DNA of 64,000 nucleotides from Mogibacterium sp. (lineage in GTDB: Bacteria > Bacillota > Clostridia > Peptostreptococcales > Anaerovoracaceae), in NCBI GenBank assembly GCA_017431685.1, contig JAFRKO010000012.1, positions 37,330-101,329 on the forward strand. Reading direction: 5' to 3'. Below, one piece after another: positions 32,538-41,507 of this stretch; the first letter of the stretch is position 1; the number at the start of each line of letters is the position of its first letter. Below the pieces are notes generated by a model that searched no databases, was not told the DNA's origin, and was given only the letters and a program-made list of their open reading frames with translations. The translations under genes and the position numbers were made by a program.

Positions 32538-33758
32538 TTACTTATACAGGCTTGGGATGACTATCTGTGCCTGTTCATCGAGTACGAACTTAACGTAGTC
32601 GCGTACCTCATCTTCCGTATCCAATAAGGCCATATACATCTGGTTGCCCATGGCCTCCGAGAAGATATCCGGCATCCGCTGACACATCACTATCTTTCCG
32701 TCATATCGCGACAGTATCTCGTCATGAGTGTGTACGTGCGTGAACTTGTCCTTGCGGCTGGCGAAGACGCACCAGCGGTCAGGTCCGTTCTTTCTGCCCG
32801 CGCTTGTGCCGGTGCTGACCATGTCCGCCCATATCTGATACGCATCCGTTGAATGCGAGAAATTGATCATGTCAGGGGTGAAACCTCCGGCCGGTCTCAT
32901 GTTTACTTCAAGTCCTACAAAGTCTCCGACATCGCCGAGACCCTTTTTCGCTTCGGTCAGCCTGAAGAATTCGAAATGTATGAATCTGCTCCTTACCTTG
33001 AACTCCTTAAGCGCCTTGCGGCCGTATCCTTTGAGCTGTTCCGGGATCTCAGGCAGCACGTAGTAGACTGTCTCGGTCCCATTGTTCACCGCGTCGGCGA
33101 CATTGATGCACATGAAGGACGATTCAAACAGAGGGTCTCCATTTTCATCACAGACTGCATCATAGGAGTAGATATCTCCTGTAACAAACTCCTCCATGAC
33201 GTAATCATGACCCGATGTCTCCTTAAAAAAAGCTTCGAGATCATTATCATTCATGATTTTATAGGTGTCGCTCGCGCCGACTCCGACGTTCGGTTTCGCA
33301 AAAACAGGATAACCACCAATTTCGTCGAGAAAAGCGCGGGCAGCTTCTATTGTTGACACATGATGCTGTCGCGCTGAAGGGATCCCTGCGGACTTATATA
33401 CCGGCTTCATAGACGCCTTGCTTCTCCAGAGAGAAAGTTCATCAGGCTGGACTCCCGTGGTGACGTTGAAGTCCTTCCTCAGATTTGCGTCGAGCTCGAG
33501 CCAGTATTCATTATTTGATTCGATCCAGTCGATACGCCCGTATTTAAATGCGAAGAAAGCGACGGCGCGGTAGACCTGGCTATAGTTCTCGAGGGAGTCG
33601 ACTTTGTAATACTCTGTCAGGGAATTCTTAACGGTTTCGCTGAGCGAATCATAAGGGGCATCGCTGATGCCAAGAACAGTGACACCGTTGCGGTGCAGCC
33701 TGTCACAGAAGTGCCGGTAATTTTCCGGGAAATTCGGCGCAATAAAAATGAAGTTCAT
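32538..33758 (-). CDS. ATP-grasp carboxylate-amine/thiol ligase
   Basis: 406 residues. The ATP-grasp pattern is present: the nucleotide-binding strand GGYPVFAKPNVGVGASDTYKI, the hinge YVMEEFVTGDIYSYDAV, and the metal-binding end GLEVNMRPAGGFTPDMI. It should form an amide or peptide-like bond using ATP. Substrate unknown; this type resembles BL00235/CarB-like ligases. The gene stands alone on the minus strand, divergent from sdaAB, with a 340-base intergenic space containing an inverted repeat. Confidence 0.82.
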   Translation of the reverse strand: MNFIFIAPNFPENYRHFCDRLHRNGVTVLGISDAPYDSLSETVKNSLTEYYKVDSLENYSQVYRAVAFFAFKYGRIDWIESNNEYWLELDANLRKDFNVTTGVQPDELSLWRSKASMKPVYKSAGIPSARQHHVSTIEAARAFLDEIGGYPVFAKPNVGVGASDTYKIMNDNDLEAFFKETSGHDYVMEEFVTGDIYSYDAVCDENGDPLFESSFMCINVADAVNNGTETVYYVLPEIPEQLKGYGRKALKEFKVRSRFIHFEFFRLTEAKKGLGDVGDFVGLEVNMRPAGGFTPDMINFSHSTDAYQIWADMVSTGTSAGRKNGPDRWCVFASRKDKFTHVHTHDEILSRYDGKIVMCQRMPDIFSEAMGNQMYMALLDTEDEVRDYVKFVLDEQAQIVIPSLYK

Positions 33759-33798
33759 AGATAATCTCTTTCAGTCTCAATACTCTGATAACATATTC

Positions 33799-33855
33799 CT
33801 ATGCAGGAATCCGGACTGTCATCAAAAAAGCAGATTCCGGGAGGCTCCTGCATAG
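33799..33855. promoter_or_regulatory. Inverted repeat between divergent ATP-grasp and sdaAB genes
   Basis: CTATGCAGGA (33799-33808) and TCCTGCATAG (33846-33855) form a perfect 10-bp pair, with ATCCGG/CCGGAAT-type inner pairing. On the minus strand it lies about 40-100 bases upstream of the ATP-grasp start codon. It may be an RNA leader structure or operator. The rest of 33856-34097 is AT-rich with no gene seen. Confidence 0.45.
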
Positions 33856-34097
33856 ATGCTAATGATAATACACTAAATTATTGTGAATATCCACAAAATC
33901 GGTTTTAAGAAATTGTATTTTTTCACATAATTGGATTTAGAGGAAGCTTTTTTGAACTTTTACTGCGCATGTTATAAGGTGCTCGGCCCAATGTGGTACA
34001 ATACGGATACAAAACTGTTCAGAACGTTCAAGCTTTCTCGCTCCATGCCACATAACGTGTGCGCAGAGAGCTTTGCTCAAAGTGTAAGGGAGGAACA

Positions 34098-34772
34098 ATG
34101 GCAAATAATTACTTAGGGCTTTTTGATGTAATAGGGCCTGTGATGGTGGGCCCGTCGAGCTCGCACACTTCAGGCGCCGCGACTATAGCCTGGATGGCCC
34201 GGCAGATCTTTTCAGGCACGCCGGTGAAAGCTGAGTTTACGCTATACGGATCATTTGCGGAAACTTACAAGGGGCATGGAACCGACAGAGCTCTGATAGG
34301 CGGTATGCTCGGGTACAAATCAAATGATGTACGGATAAGAAACGCTTATTATGAGGCACGGAAGAACTGGCTTAAGGTGGACTTTGTCGTCGATAAGGAA
34401 ACGCACGTGAGCCACCCGAATACCGTGGATATAGTGATAACAGGAGAAGACGGCCATACTCTTCTGATAAGAGGCGAATCCATCGGCGGAGGCAGAGTCC
34501 GCATCAGGAAGATAAACGACATAGAAGTGGATTTCACCGGTGAGTACAGCACCATGATCATCGGCCATCAGGATGTGGCGGGCACGGTTGCCTATATTAC
34601 AACCTGTCTCGCCGGAGAAGATGTTAACGTTGCGACGCTCAAGCTCTTCAGAGAAGGAAGGGGTATGAAAGCTGTTACCGTCGTAGAGACGGACAGCTCC
34701 ATATCGGAGGAACTTAAGGAAAAGATCCTTCAGTATGAGACTGTCACCAGTGTTGATTTGATTGAGATATAA
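34098..34772 (+). CDS. sdaAB: L-serine dehydratase, beta subunit
   Basis: 224 residues. Signature FDVIGPVMVGPSSSHTSGAA at the N-terminus identifies the beta chain, and a C-terminal ACT-like domain follows (VAYITTCLAGEDVNVATLKLF). The two-subunit iron-sulfur enzyme converts L-serine to pyruvate and ammonia, a fermentation step in amino-acid-using clostridia. ATG 34098 follows GGGAGGA; the longer frame from 34059 is not needed. The alpha gene follows 11 bases later. Confidence 0.95.
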   Translation: MANNYLGLFDVIGPVMVGPSSSHTSGAATIAWMARQIFSGTPVKAEFTLYGSFAETYKGHGTDRALIGGMLGYKSNDVRIRNAYYEARKNWLKVDFVVDKETHVSHPNTVDIVITGEDGHTLLIRGESIGGGRVRIRKINDIEVDFTGEYSTMIIGHQDVAGTVAYITTCLAGEDVNVATLKLFREGRGMKAVTVVETDSSISEELKEKILQYETVTSVDLIEI

Positions 34773-34783
34773 GGAGGTATGTC

Positions 34784-35683
34784 ATGAATTGGGATTTCAG
34801 TAATACAGAAGAACTTCTCAAGCTGTGTAACGAAAATGACATGCCTATATCCGAGGTCATGATCAACAGAGAGATGCAGCTGGGTGAAACACGCAGGGAT
34901 ACAATAATCGACCGCATTGAGGCAAACCTCCGTGTAATGAATACTGCTGTCGACCGTCCTATATCCGAACCTCACAGATCGATGGGCGGGCTGATCGGAG
35001 GAGAAGCGAAAAAGCTGAATGAGCTCGATGAATCAAAGGCCATCTGCGGACCGGCCATCCACAGGGCAATAGTAAATGCTCTTGCGGTCGCCGAAACAAA
35101 CGCGAGTATGGGCGTCATAGTCGCGGCTCCGACTGCCGGATCAGCCGGAGTACTGCCGGCTGTCCTCATGTCAATGTATGAGTCCTACGACATAAGCCTC
35201 GACGATATGAGGCGCGGCCTGATAAACGCAGGAGCTATAGGATATATCATTACCAGAAACGGTTCTGTAGCAGGAGCTGAGGCCGGATGCCAGGCAGAGG
35301 TCGGATCCGCGTCGGCTATGGCGGCAAGCGCTCTGGTCGAGATGCTCGGAGGCACGCCGGAGCAGTGCTGCGACGCAGCAAGTGTGGCTTTGTCTAACCT
35401 TCTGGGGCTTGCGTGCGACCCTGTACGCGGGCTCGTTGAGGTGCCATGTCAGACCAGAAATGCCATAGGAGCGGTAGGAGCGTATACCGCGGCTGAGCTG
35501 GCGCTGGCCGGCGTCGGTCCGCACATCCCGCTGGATGAAATGATACAGATAACATACGATGTAGGAAGGTCGCTCCCTGAGAGCCTACGCGAAACGGCAA
35601 AAGGCGGATGCGCAGTTGCTCCGTCACTTTGCGCGGAATGCAGCAGGGAAGCCGCATGGCAGAGAGCCCGCGCGCACTTATAA
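34784..35683 (+). CDS. sdaAA: L-serine dehydratase, alpha subunit (4Fe-4S)
   Basis: 299 residues, normal length. Family segments: HRSMGGLIGGEAKKL, VAAPTAGSAGVLPAVL, ITRNGSVAGAEAGCQAEVGS, GLACDPVRGLVEVPC and a Cys-containing end (GGCAVAPSLCAECSREA). The Cys residues ligate the oxygen-labile 4Fe-4S cluster that activates serine for dehydration. An AAGGAGGT site precedes it. Confidence 0.95.
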   Translation: MNWDFSNTEELLKLCNENDMPISEVMINREMQLGETRRDTIIDRIEANLRVMNTAVDRPISEPHRSMGGLIGGEAKKLNELDESKAICGPAIHRAIVNALAVAETNASMGVIVAAPTAGSAGVLPAVLMSMYESYDISLDDMRRGLINAGAIGYIITRNGSVAGAEAGCQAEVGSASAMAASALVEMLGGTPEQCCDAASVALSNLLGLACDPVRGLVEVPCQTRNAIGAVGAYTAAELALAGVGPHIPLDEMIQITYDVGRSLPESLRETAKGGCAVAPSLCAECSREAAWQRARAHL

Positions 35684-35687
35684 AACG

Positions 35688-36563
35688 ATGCACGATATCT
35701 GGAATCCGTGGCACGGATGTGTCAAATGCAGCGAAGGCTGCGAAAACTGTTATATGTACTTTCTGGATGACATGAGAGATAAGAAGGGCTCAGAGATCTA
35801 TCTTACCTCCAATGTCAGATATCCCCTGTCCAGAAACAGGAACGGAAGCTACAAGATACAGAGCGGTGAAAAGATAAGCGTCTGCATGACCTCGGATTTC
35901 TTCCTCAAGGAAGCCGATCAGTGGCGCGATGAAGCCTGGGGCATTATGCGCATGAGAAGCGATGTGATATTCATTCTGGTGACCAAGAGACCGCAGCGGA
36001 TAGCTGAGTGTCTGCCTGCTGACTGGGGAGACGGATGGGACAACATCTTCCTGAATGTAACGACAGAAAACCAGAAGCGTGCCGATGAGCGCCTGCCGAT
36101 ACTGCTTGAGCTTCCGTTCAGACACAAGGGCATATACGTCGCGCCTATCCTGGGGCCGGTGACTCTGGGCAAATATCTTGACAGCGGCCAGATAGAGCAG
36201 GTCGTGTGCGGAGGAGAGAATTACGGCGGTAAAAGACCCTGCAACTTCGATTGGGTGAAATCGCTGAGGGCGGAATGCGAGTCGAGAGACATAACATTCT
36301 GCTTCATGGAGACAGGTACGACATTCATCAAAGATGGCATGCAGTACACCATTAAGGGCAAACGTCTGCAGACCAGCCAGGCACTGAAGTCCGGCATGAA
36401 TTATCAGGGCAAGCCAATGGAGTTCGATCTCGTGGATACCTGGGGGCTGCCGATACCTGAAGACCTGCTGTATGTAAAGCATTATTGTGACAACTGCAGG
36501 GAGTGTGCTATGAAGCTGATCTGCAACGGCTGCAGCGACTGCGGCAAGTGCACGGAAAAATAA
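35688..36563 (+). CDS. DUF5131 / phage Gp37-Gp68-like protein
   Basis: 291 residues. The start MHDIWNPWHGCVKCSEGCEN-CY is the hallmark of the DUF5131 family, distant relatives of radical-SAM enzymes often found on phages and mobile DNA. Later motifs include LTSNVRYPL, FILVTKRPQRIAECLP and GGENYGGKRPC. The C-terminus ends in a Cys-rich knot (CDNCRECAMKLICNGCSDCGKC), which could hold an Fe-S cluster or zinc. ATG 35688 is just after the sdaAA stop; a frame from 35616 overlaps sdaAA and is rejected. Function unknown. Confidence 0.82.
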   Translation: MHDIWNPWHGCVKCSEGCENCYMYFLDDMRDKKGSEIYLTSNVRYPLSRNRNGSYKIQSGEKISVCMTSDFFLKEADQWRDEAWGIMRMRSDVIFILVTKRPQRIAECLPADWGDGWDNIFLNVTTENQKRADERLPILLELPFRHKGIYVAPILGPVTLGKYLDSGQIEQVVCGGENYGGKRPCNFDWVKSLRAECESRDITFCFMETGTTFIKDGMQYTIKGKRLQTSQALKSGMNYQGKPMEFDLVDTWGLPIPEDLLYVKHYCDNCRECAMKLICNGCSDCGKCTEK

Positions 36564-36661
36564 GATGCCGTCAGAGTGAGGCGGAAAACAGAAAATAAAA
36601 TGCGTAGAGGGCATGGCTTGTACCGGTATCAGACCATGCCCTTTGTGGTATAATTCTCGTT

Positions 36662-38518
36662 ATGATTGGCGGCAAAAAAGATAAGGATTATCAATATTTG
36701 TGGTTCCTACCGCTGTACCTTCTGGCGTATGTGGTAGTCGAGAGGGTCAATATAGGCGCTGAGTATCATACCATCCATATGTTCATGGACGATCTGATAC
36801 CTTTCAGCGAAATTTTTGTGATACCTTATTTATCGTGGCATGTGGTCACGGTGATAATGATCATATATCTGTTCAGAAATGACCGGCCGGTATTCAGGAA
36901 GATGATGCAGTTCTTCATAGTCGGATCCATTATATCCTTTGCGGTATTTCTTATCTATCCGAGCTGCCACTCACTGAGGCCTGACAGCTTTGAGCGTGAC
37001 AACATCTTCACCTGGATCGTTTCAATGATTTATCTGATAGATACTCCGACCAACGTTTGCCCGTCGATGCATGTCATCGGTTCCATGGGACTGATGTTTG
37101 CAGCGATGTATGCCAACGAAAAGATGTCGATACAGGTAAAGACGGCAATGGCTGTTACCGTGTTCTTCATATGCGTATCCACGCTCTTTGTGAAGCAGCA
37201 TTCAATCGTTGATGCTGTTGTGGCACTCCCTGCAAGCTTTGCCGCATGGGGACTGTCGTTCAATGAAGCAAGTCCGGAGGTCGGCGATAAACTGCGTGAG
37301 ATATTCAGCAGAAAGAACATCATCAACCTTCCTAACGCGATAACCCTGTTCAGACTGCTGCTGATCCCGGTGATCGTCCGCCTGTATCTCGATGGATCGC
37401 ATGCCGGAAGCTTCGCTGTCATAGTGGTCGCTGTCCTGTCCGACATGACAGACGGCGCGGTAGCAAGGCGGACCGGATGCGTTACGGACTTCGGAAAGTT
37501 CTTCGACTCTGCGGTGAGCAAGATGCTGATAGCAGTGCTCATTATATGCCTGGTACCGGAATACAGATGGATGTGGCTCCTGCTGATAGTCATGCTGTTC
37601 AGGGAACTATGCCAGATTATATATGGGTACATCCTGTTCTCAAGGTATGATACTGTGTACAGCTCGAAGTGGTTCGGAAAGATCTGCAAGGCTTCGATGA
37701 CTGCCGTTACTGCAATGCTGATTCTGTGGCAGAATATCCCGAGGCCGGTTGCCAATCTTCTGATCATAGCATGCTCAGTAACAGTACTGCTTGCTCTGAT
37801 GATGTACTCGCGCATGTATCTTCAGGTCGTCTGGGGAGACGATTACCGCACCAACATATCCGCAGCCTCGAGGACCCTTGTGATTTCTCTGTGGGTGATG
37901 GTGATGTTAGTTGCACTATGCCTTCACGACAGGATATCCCTGAGCGCATTACTTTCTTACACGCCTTCGGATCCATATCTGGCGGCTGTTGTGATGCTGC
38001 TGATGTTCGCTCTCAAGACGCTTTCGGTGTTCTTCTACTCTGGCGCACTGTTCCTGGCAAACGGAACTTTGTTCAGCCTCCCGGCAGCAATCGCGATGAA
38101 CATAGCCGGAGCTCTTGTCATGATATTCGAAGGGTATTTCTTCGGCAACAAACTGGCCGGCGCACAGCTGCAGGATCTTGAAGGGAAGTATCCGAAACTC
38201 CGCGGGATTGTGAGGCTGAAGACTGAAAGACCGTTCGTATTTGTACTGCTGCTCAGACTGCTCAAGATAATGAATTACGACATAGGGAGCATGTATCTGG
38301 GCGCTGCCAGGGTGAAGCTCCCGCAGTACGTTGCCGGCAGCCTTCTTGGGATCCTGCCCGATGTCGTCCTTTACGCGATGATCGGAAGGGGACTGGGTGA
38401 CCTCAACTTGAGCAGGACCGCCTTTGCCGCGATAGCATATATAGGATTGTCTGTTGCTTCGATCGTGGTGATTAAGATCATGGCGGACAAATATGAAGAC
38501 GAGGAAAAAAATACATAA
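36662..38518 (+). CDS. Three-domain membrane protein: PAP2/AUR1-like + CDP-alcohol phosphotransferase + VTT (DedA)
   Basis: 618 residues, mostly membrane helices. Residues 1-200: PAP2/inositol-phosphotransferase-like domain with RP at 106-107, CPSMH (133-137) and STLFVKQHSIVDA (173-185). Residues 215-400: CDP-alcohol phosphotransferase motif DMTDGAVARR...GKFFDSAVS (261-286), in which the last Asp of D-x2-DG-x2-AR-x8-G-x3-D-x3-D is Ser 286. Residues about 460-600: VTT/DedA-like domain (FVFVLLLRLLKIMNYDIGSM, LGILPDVVLYAMIGRG). It is probably a phospholipid head-group or lipid-handling enzyme. The missing Asp questions transferase activity. Likely monocistronic. Confidence 0.8.
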   Translation: MIGGKKDKDYQYLWFLPLYLLAYVVVERVNIGAEYHTIHMFMDDLIPFSEIFVIPYLSWHVVTVIMIIYLFRNDRPVFRKMMQFFIVGSIISFAVFLIYPSCHSLRPDSFERDNIFTWIVSMIYLIDTPTNVCPSMHVIGSMGLMFAAMYANEKMSIQVKTAMAVTVFFICVSTLFVKQHSIVDAVVALPASFAAWGLSFNEASPEVGDKLREIFSRKNIINLPNAITLFRLLLIPVIVRLYLDGSHAGSFAVIVVAVLSDMTDGAVARRTGCVTDFGKFFDSAVSKMLIAVLIICLVPEYRWMWLLLIVMLFRELCQIIYGYILFSRYDTVYSSKWFGKICKASMTAVTAMLILWQNIPRPVANLLIIACSVTVLLALMMYSRMYLQVVWGDDYRTNISAASRTLVISLWVMVMLVALCLHDRISLSALLSYTPSDPYLAAVVMLLMFALKTLSVFFYSGALFLANGTLFSLPAAIAMNIAGALVMIFEGYFFGNKLAGAQLQDLEGKYPKLRGIVRLKTERPFVFVLLLRLLKIMNYDIGSMYLGAARVKLPQYVAGSLLGILPDVVLYAMIGRGLGDLNLSRTAFAAIAYIGLSVASIVVIKIMADKYEDEEKNT

Positions 38519-38548
38519 AAAACCGCAAAATGCATCCCCTGCGGGGGC

Positions 38549-38577
38549 TTGTGAGCCCCGGAAACTGCCCATATAAT
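38549..38577 (+). promoter_or_regulatory. Promoter of the cbi transporter with overlapping palindrome
   Basis: TTGTGA (38549-38554), 17-base spacer, TATAAT (38572-38577). The inverted repeat GGGGCTTGTGAGCCCC (about 38545-38560) covers the -35 box, as expected for a repressor operator, perhaps metal-responsive (inference). Confidence 0.65.
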
Positions 38578-38608
38578 TTGAGTGTACAAAAGACAGGGGG
38601 TGTTTTTT

Positions 38609-39664
38609 ATGCATATGGCAGATGCTCTGCTGGCTCCTGCAGTCGCTGCGACAATGTATGCCGCATCCGCAACAGCAGCCGGCGTTTCGATCCATAAACT
38701 CAAAAAAGATGATGAACCGCAAAAGCTTCCGGTTATGGCGGTGACGTCCGCGCTGGTATTCGCGGGGCAGATGATCAACTACACGATCCCGGGGACAGGA
38801 TCTTCGGGTCATATGTGCGGAGGAATGCTGTTGTCGGCCTTGCTTGGGCCATACGCCGGTTTCCTTTCAATGATAGTGATACTGGCGATCCAATGCTTAT
38901 TCTTCGCCGACGGAGGGCTGATGGCCTTGGGGGCCAACTGCTGGAACATGGCGTTCTACGGGTGCTTCGTCGGCTACTTCCTGATCTGGCGTCCGATAAT
39001 GAACGGCAAATGGTTCGGCGAGGGCAAGAGCGCCGAACGTGCCCGCATAATCGCCGCCTCGATAATAGGGTGCGTATTAACCTTACAGCTGGGAGCGTTC
39101 TCCGTAGTGATTGAGACCAGCCTGTCCGGAATAACCGAGCTGCCGTTCGGCGCGTTCTGCGCACTGATGCAGCCTATCCACCTGGCTATCGGTCTCGTAG
39201 AAGGTCTGATAACATCAGCCGTGCTCGTATTCGTGCATGACTCACGTCCGGAGCTTCTTTCGGGAGTTGAACTCAGTGAAGGCGAAACCGCAAAGCGTTC
39301 GCTCAAGTCGGTCGTGGCTATTCTGGCAATAGTCGCAGTCGCAGTCGGCGGAGGACTGAGCCTCATGGCAAGCTCCAACCCGGACGGTCTTGAGTGGGCC
39401 CTTTTCGGAAATGCAGACGGCGGATATTCCACAAACATGGGACTCGATGAGGAGAACTTCGGAGTAGAGAGTTCGGCGGCCGAAAAGGCGGGCTCCATAC
39501 AGGAGAAAACTTCATTCTTACCGGATTATGCATTCCCGGGCAGCGAGTCGGCCGCCGGAACTACGGTATCCGGCATAGTCGGATCCGCAATTGTGGCGGG
39601 AGTCGCTATACTGATTTGCTTCATAGGCGGATTCTTCCGCAAAAGAAAGCTGAAAGCGGAATAA
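38609..39664 (+). CDS. cbiM: Cobalt/nickel ECF transporter substrate component, CbiM-CbiN fusion
   Basis: 351 residues. The N-terminus MHMADALLAP keeps the Met-His metal-binding start of CbiM; about seven membrane helices run to residue 225 (GTGSSGHMCGGMLLSALLGP, AIQCLFFADGGLMALGAN). A CbiN-like PDGLE domain follows (SNPDGLEWALFG), ending in a helix and a basic tail. ATG 38609 is chosen over an upstream TTG-type frame because the metal-binding His must be residue 2. It imports Co2+ or Ni2+ with CbiQ and CbiO. The HypA proteins upstream make nickel plausible. Confidence 0.92.
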   Translation: MHMADALLAPAVAATMYAASATAAGVSIHKLKKDDEPQKLPVMAVTSALVFAGQMINYTIPGTGSSGHMCGGMLLSALLGPYAGFLSMIVILAIQCLFFADGGLMALGANCWNMAFYGCFVGYFLIWRPIMNGKWFGEGKSAERARIIAASIIGCVLTLQLGAFSVVIETSLSGITELPFGAFCALMQPIHLAIGLVEGLITSAVLVFVHDSRPELLSGVELSEGETAKRSLKSVVAILAIVAVAVGGGLSLMASSNPDGLEWALFGNADGGYSTNMGLDEENFGVESSAAEKAGSIQEKTSFLPDYAFPGSESAAGTTVSGIVGSAIVAGVAILICFIGGFFRKRKLKAE

Positions 39665-39868
39665 ACCATACTCTTTCCCTCTCTCTTAAGGAATATGGTA
39701 TATTTTAAGGGGCATCGCACGATGCCCCTTATTGATGATTTTAATGATTGATTCAGCAGGGACAGATTTAGCAGAGACAGTCTCTGTAACAGGATTCTAA
39801 CGAAAGCTGCTAGCAGGGCCAGCTCCTTTTTAAGAACGGACAAGCGGGCAAGCCCCTTTTTAGAAGAA
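39665..39868 (+). terminator. cbiM-cbiQ gap with hairpin
   Basis: AAGGGGCATC (39707-39716) pairs with GATGCCCCTT (39721-39730) around GCAC, a strong stem without a good T-run. It may tune expression of cbiQO relative to cbiM. The rest of the gap has short direct repeats (GCAGGGACAG/GCAGAGACAG). Confidence 0.5.
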
Positions 39869-40672
39869 ATGAACAAAATGCAGAAGGCTTTGGCCGAGCT
39901 TTCGGAGATGGACGAACTGGCTGCACGTCAGTCACCGGTCCACACTCTGCACCCGGCTGCAAAGCTCCTTACCACAATCGTATACATCCTTGTCACACTT
40001 TCTTTCGACAAGTACGACCTCAGCGGCATCGTTCCGATGGTGCTGTGGCCGGTTTTGATGTTTACGGTCAGCGGCGTAAATGTGCACACTTGCTTTTACA
40101 AGCTGCGCATCGTACTTCCGCTCGTGATGGCTGTAGGCCTTTTCAATCCGCTTTTCGACAAGGAAATAATGGTGACCATAGGCAGCATTGGAGTATCGGG
40201 CGGAGTGATTTCCATGATCACCCTGATGCTGAAAGGCGTGTTTTGTCTGATGGCGTCGTTCCTGCTCATGGCAACGACTAAGATCGACAGCCTGTGCGCG
40301 GCTCTTCGCAAACTGCATGTGCCTGCAATGCTCGTGTCGCTCCTGCAGCTGACATACCGTTACGTAGGGGTAATGACAGAGGAGCTTGCAGTTATGACGG
40401 ACGCGTATCATCTGCGCGCGCCGGGCCAGAAGGGCATACACATCTCTGCCTGGGGGTCATTCCTGGGCCAGCTGCTTCTGCGAAGCATGGACCGCGCGCA
40501 GGAACTCTTCTCAAGCATGATGCTTCGCGGCTATCATGAGCACTTCCACTACGCGGATATAGACCGCTTCAAGGCGCGCGACGCAATTTTCATGGCAGTA
40601 TGCATATTGTTCTTCCTGCTGCTGAGGTACGGGAATATCGCACAGCTCATCGGCGGGCTGGTGGTGCGCTGA
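39869..40672 (+). CDS. cbiQ: ECF transporter transmembrane component CbiQ
   Basis: 267 residues. Membrane helices and the coupling helix with the Ala-Arg-Gly-type signature (SMMLRGYHEHF, and RAQELFSSMMLRG) mark the EcfT/CbiQ family. The start is uncertain: no clear ribosome site before ATG 39869, and ATG 39881 is an alternative. It couples CbiM to the ATPase CbiO. Confidence 0.9.
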   Translation: MNKMQKALAELSEMDELAARQSPVHTLHPAAKLLTTIVYILVTLSFDKYDLSGIVPMVLWPVLMFTVSGVNVHTCFYKLRIVLPLVMAVGLFNPLFDKEIMVTIGSIGVSGGVISMITLMLKGVFCLMASFLLMATTKIDSLCAALRKLHVPAMLVSLLQLTYRYVGVMTEELAVMTDAYHLRAPGQKGIHISAWGSFLGQLLLRSMDRAQELFSSMMLRGYHEHFHYADIDRFKARDAIFMAVCILFFLLLRYGNIAQLIGGLVVR

Positions 40673-40793
40673 GATAAATACATATAATATGATGATCTGA
40701 TGCTGGGAGCAGCGCAAAAGCTTGTCAGAAGCTATAAGAAAAACAACTCGGACTGACCGGTGACGTACCGGGAAAGACTGTGGGGATATAAAA

Positions 40794-41507
40794 ATGATCG
40801 AATTTCAGAGTGTAAATTTTGCATATGAAAAGGGCAAGGAAGTCCTGCACGATATGTCGTTCAGGATCGAAAAGGGAGAGTCGGTCGGACTGATTGGAGC
40901 CAACGGAGCCGGCAAGTCCACCATTATGAAACTCCTGCTTGGCCTGCTGCAGGGCGAAGGCAAGGTGCTGATCGACGGCATTGAGGTTAAAAAGGAGACG
41001 CTCGGCGACATCCGTGCGAAGCTTGGTTTTGTGCTGCAGAACTCCGACAACCAGATGTTCATGCCGACAGTTTATGAAGACATGATCTTCGGACCGCTTA
41101 ACTACGGCCTCAGCCGTGAGGCAGTAGACAAGCGCGTCGATGAAGTACTGGCTAGCCTGAATCTTGAATACCTCAAGCACCGCTACAACCACAAGATCTC
41201 CGGCGGGGAGAAGCGCATGGCTGCCATTGCTACAATTCTTGCGATGGAACCGGCTGCGATCCTCATGGACGAGCCTACATCGGCGCTCGATCCGTACAAC
41301 CGCCGTATCGTCATCAACACGATACGCGAGCTGGACCAGACCAAGCTCATCGCGTCTCACGACCTAGATATGATACTCGATACCTGCGGCAGGGTGATAC
41401 TCATCTCAGGCGGACGCATCGCTGCAGACGGCCCGGCAAAGGAGATCCTAAGCAACAGGGAACTGCTCGAAGCCAATCGCATGGAACTGCCGCTCAGAAT
41501 GCAGTAA
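40794..41507 (+). CDS. cbiO: ECF transporter ATPase CbiO
   Basis: 237 residues. Walker A GANGAGKST, Q-loop LQNSDNQMF, signature ISGGEKRMAAIATILAM (a variant LSGGQ), Walker [14 protein letters not shown], and H-loop IASHDLDMILD. The order cbiMN-cbiQ-cbiO is the usual cobalt/nickel ECF operon. A 120-base gap separates it from cbiQ. Confidence 0.93.
   Translation: MIEFQSVNFAYEKGKEVLHDMSFRIEKGESVGLIGANGAGKSTIMKLLLGLLQGEGKVLIDGIEVKKETLGDIRAKLGFVLQNSDNQMFMPTVYEDMIFGPLNYGLSREAVDKRVDEVLASLNLEYLKHRYNHKISGGEKRMAAIATILAMEPAAILMDEPTSALDPYNRRIVINTIRELDQTKLIASHDLDMILDTCGRVILISGGRIAADGPAKEILSNRELLEANRMELPLRMQ

Noticed and set aside
38521..38608. Cobalamin or NiCo riboswitch before cbiM
   Set aside because: The leader after the promoter is only about 25 bases, too short for either aptamer, and the box sequences are absent.
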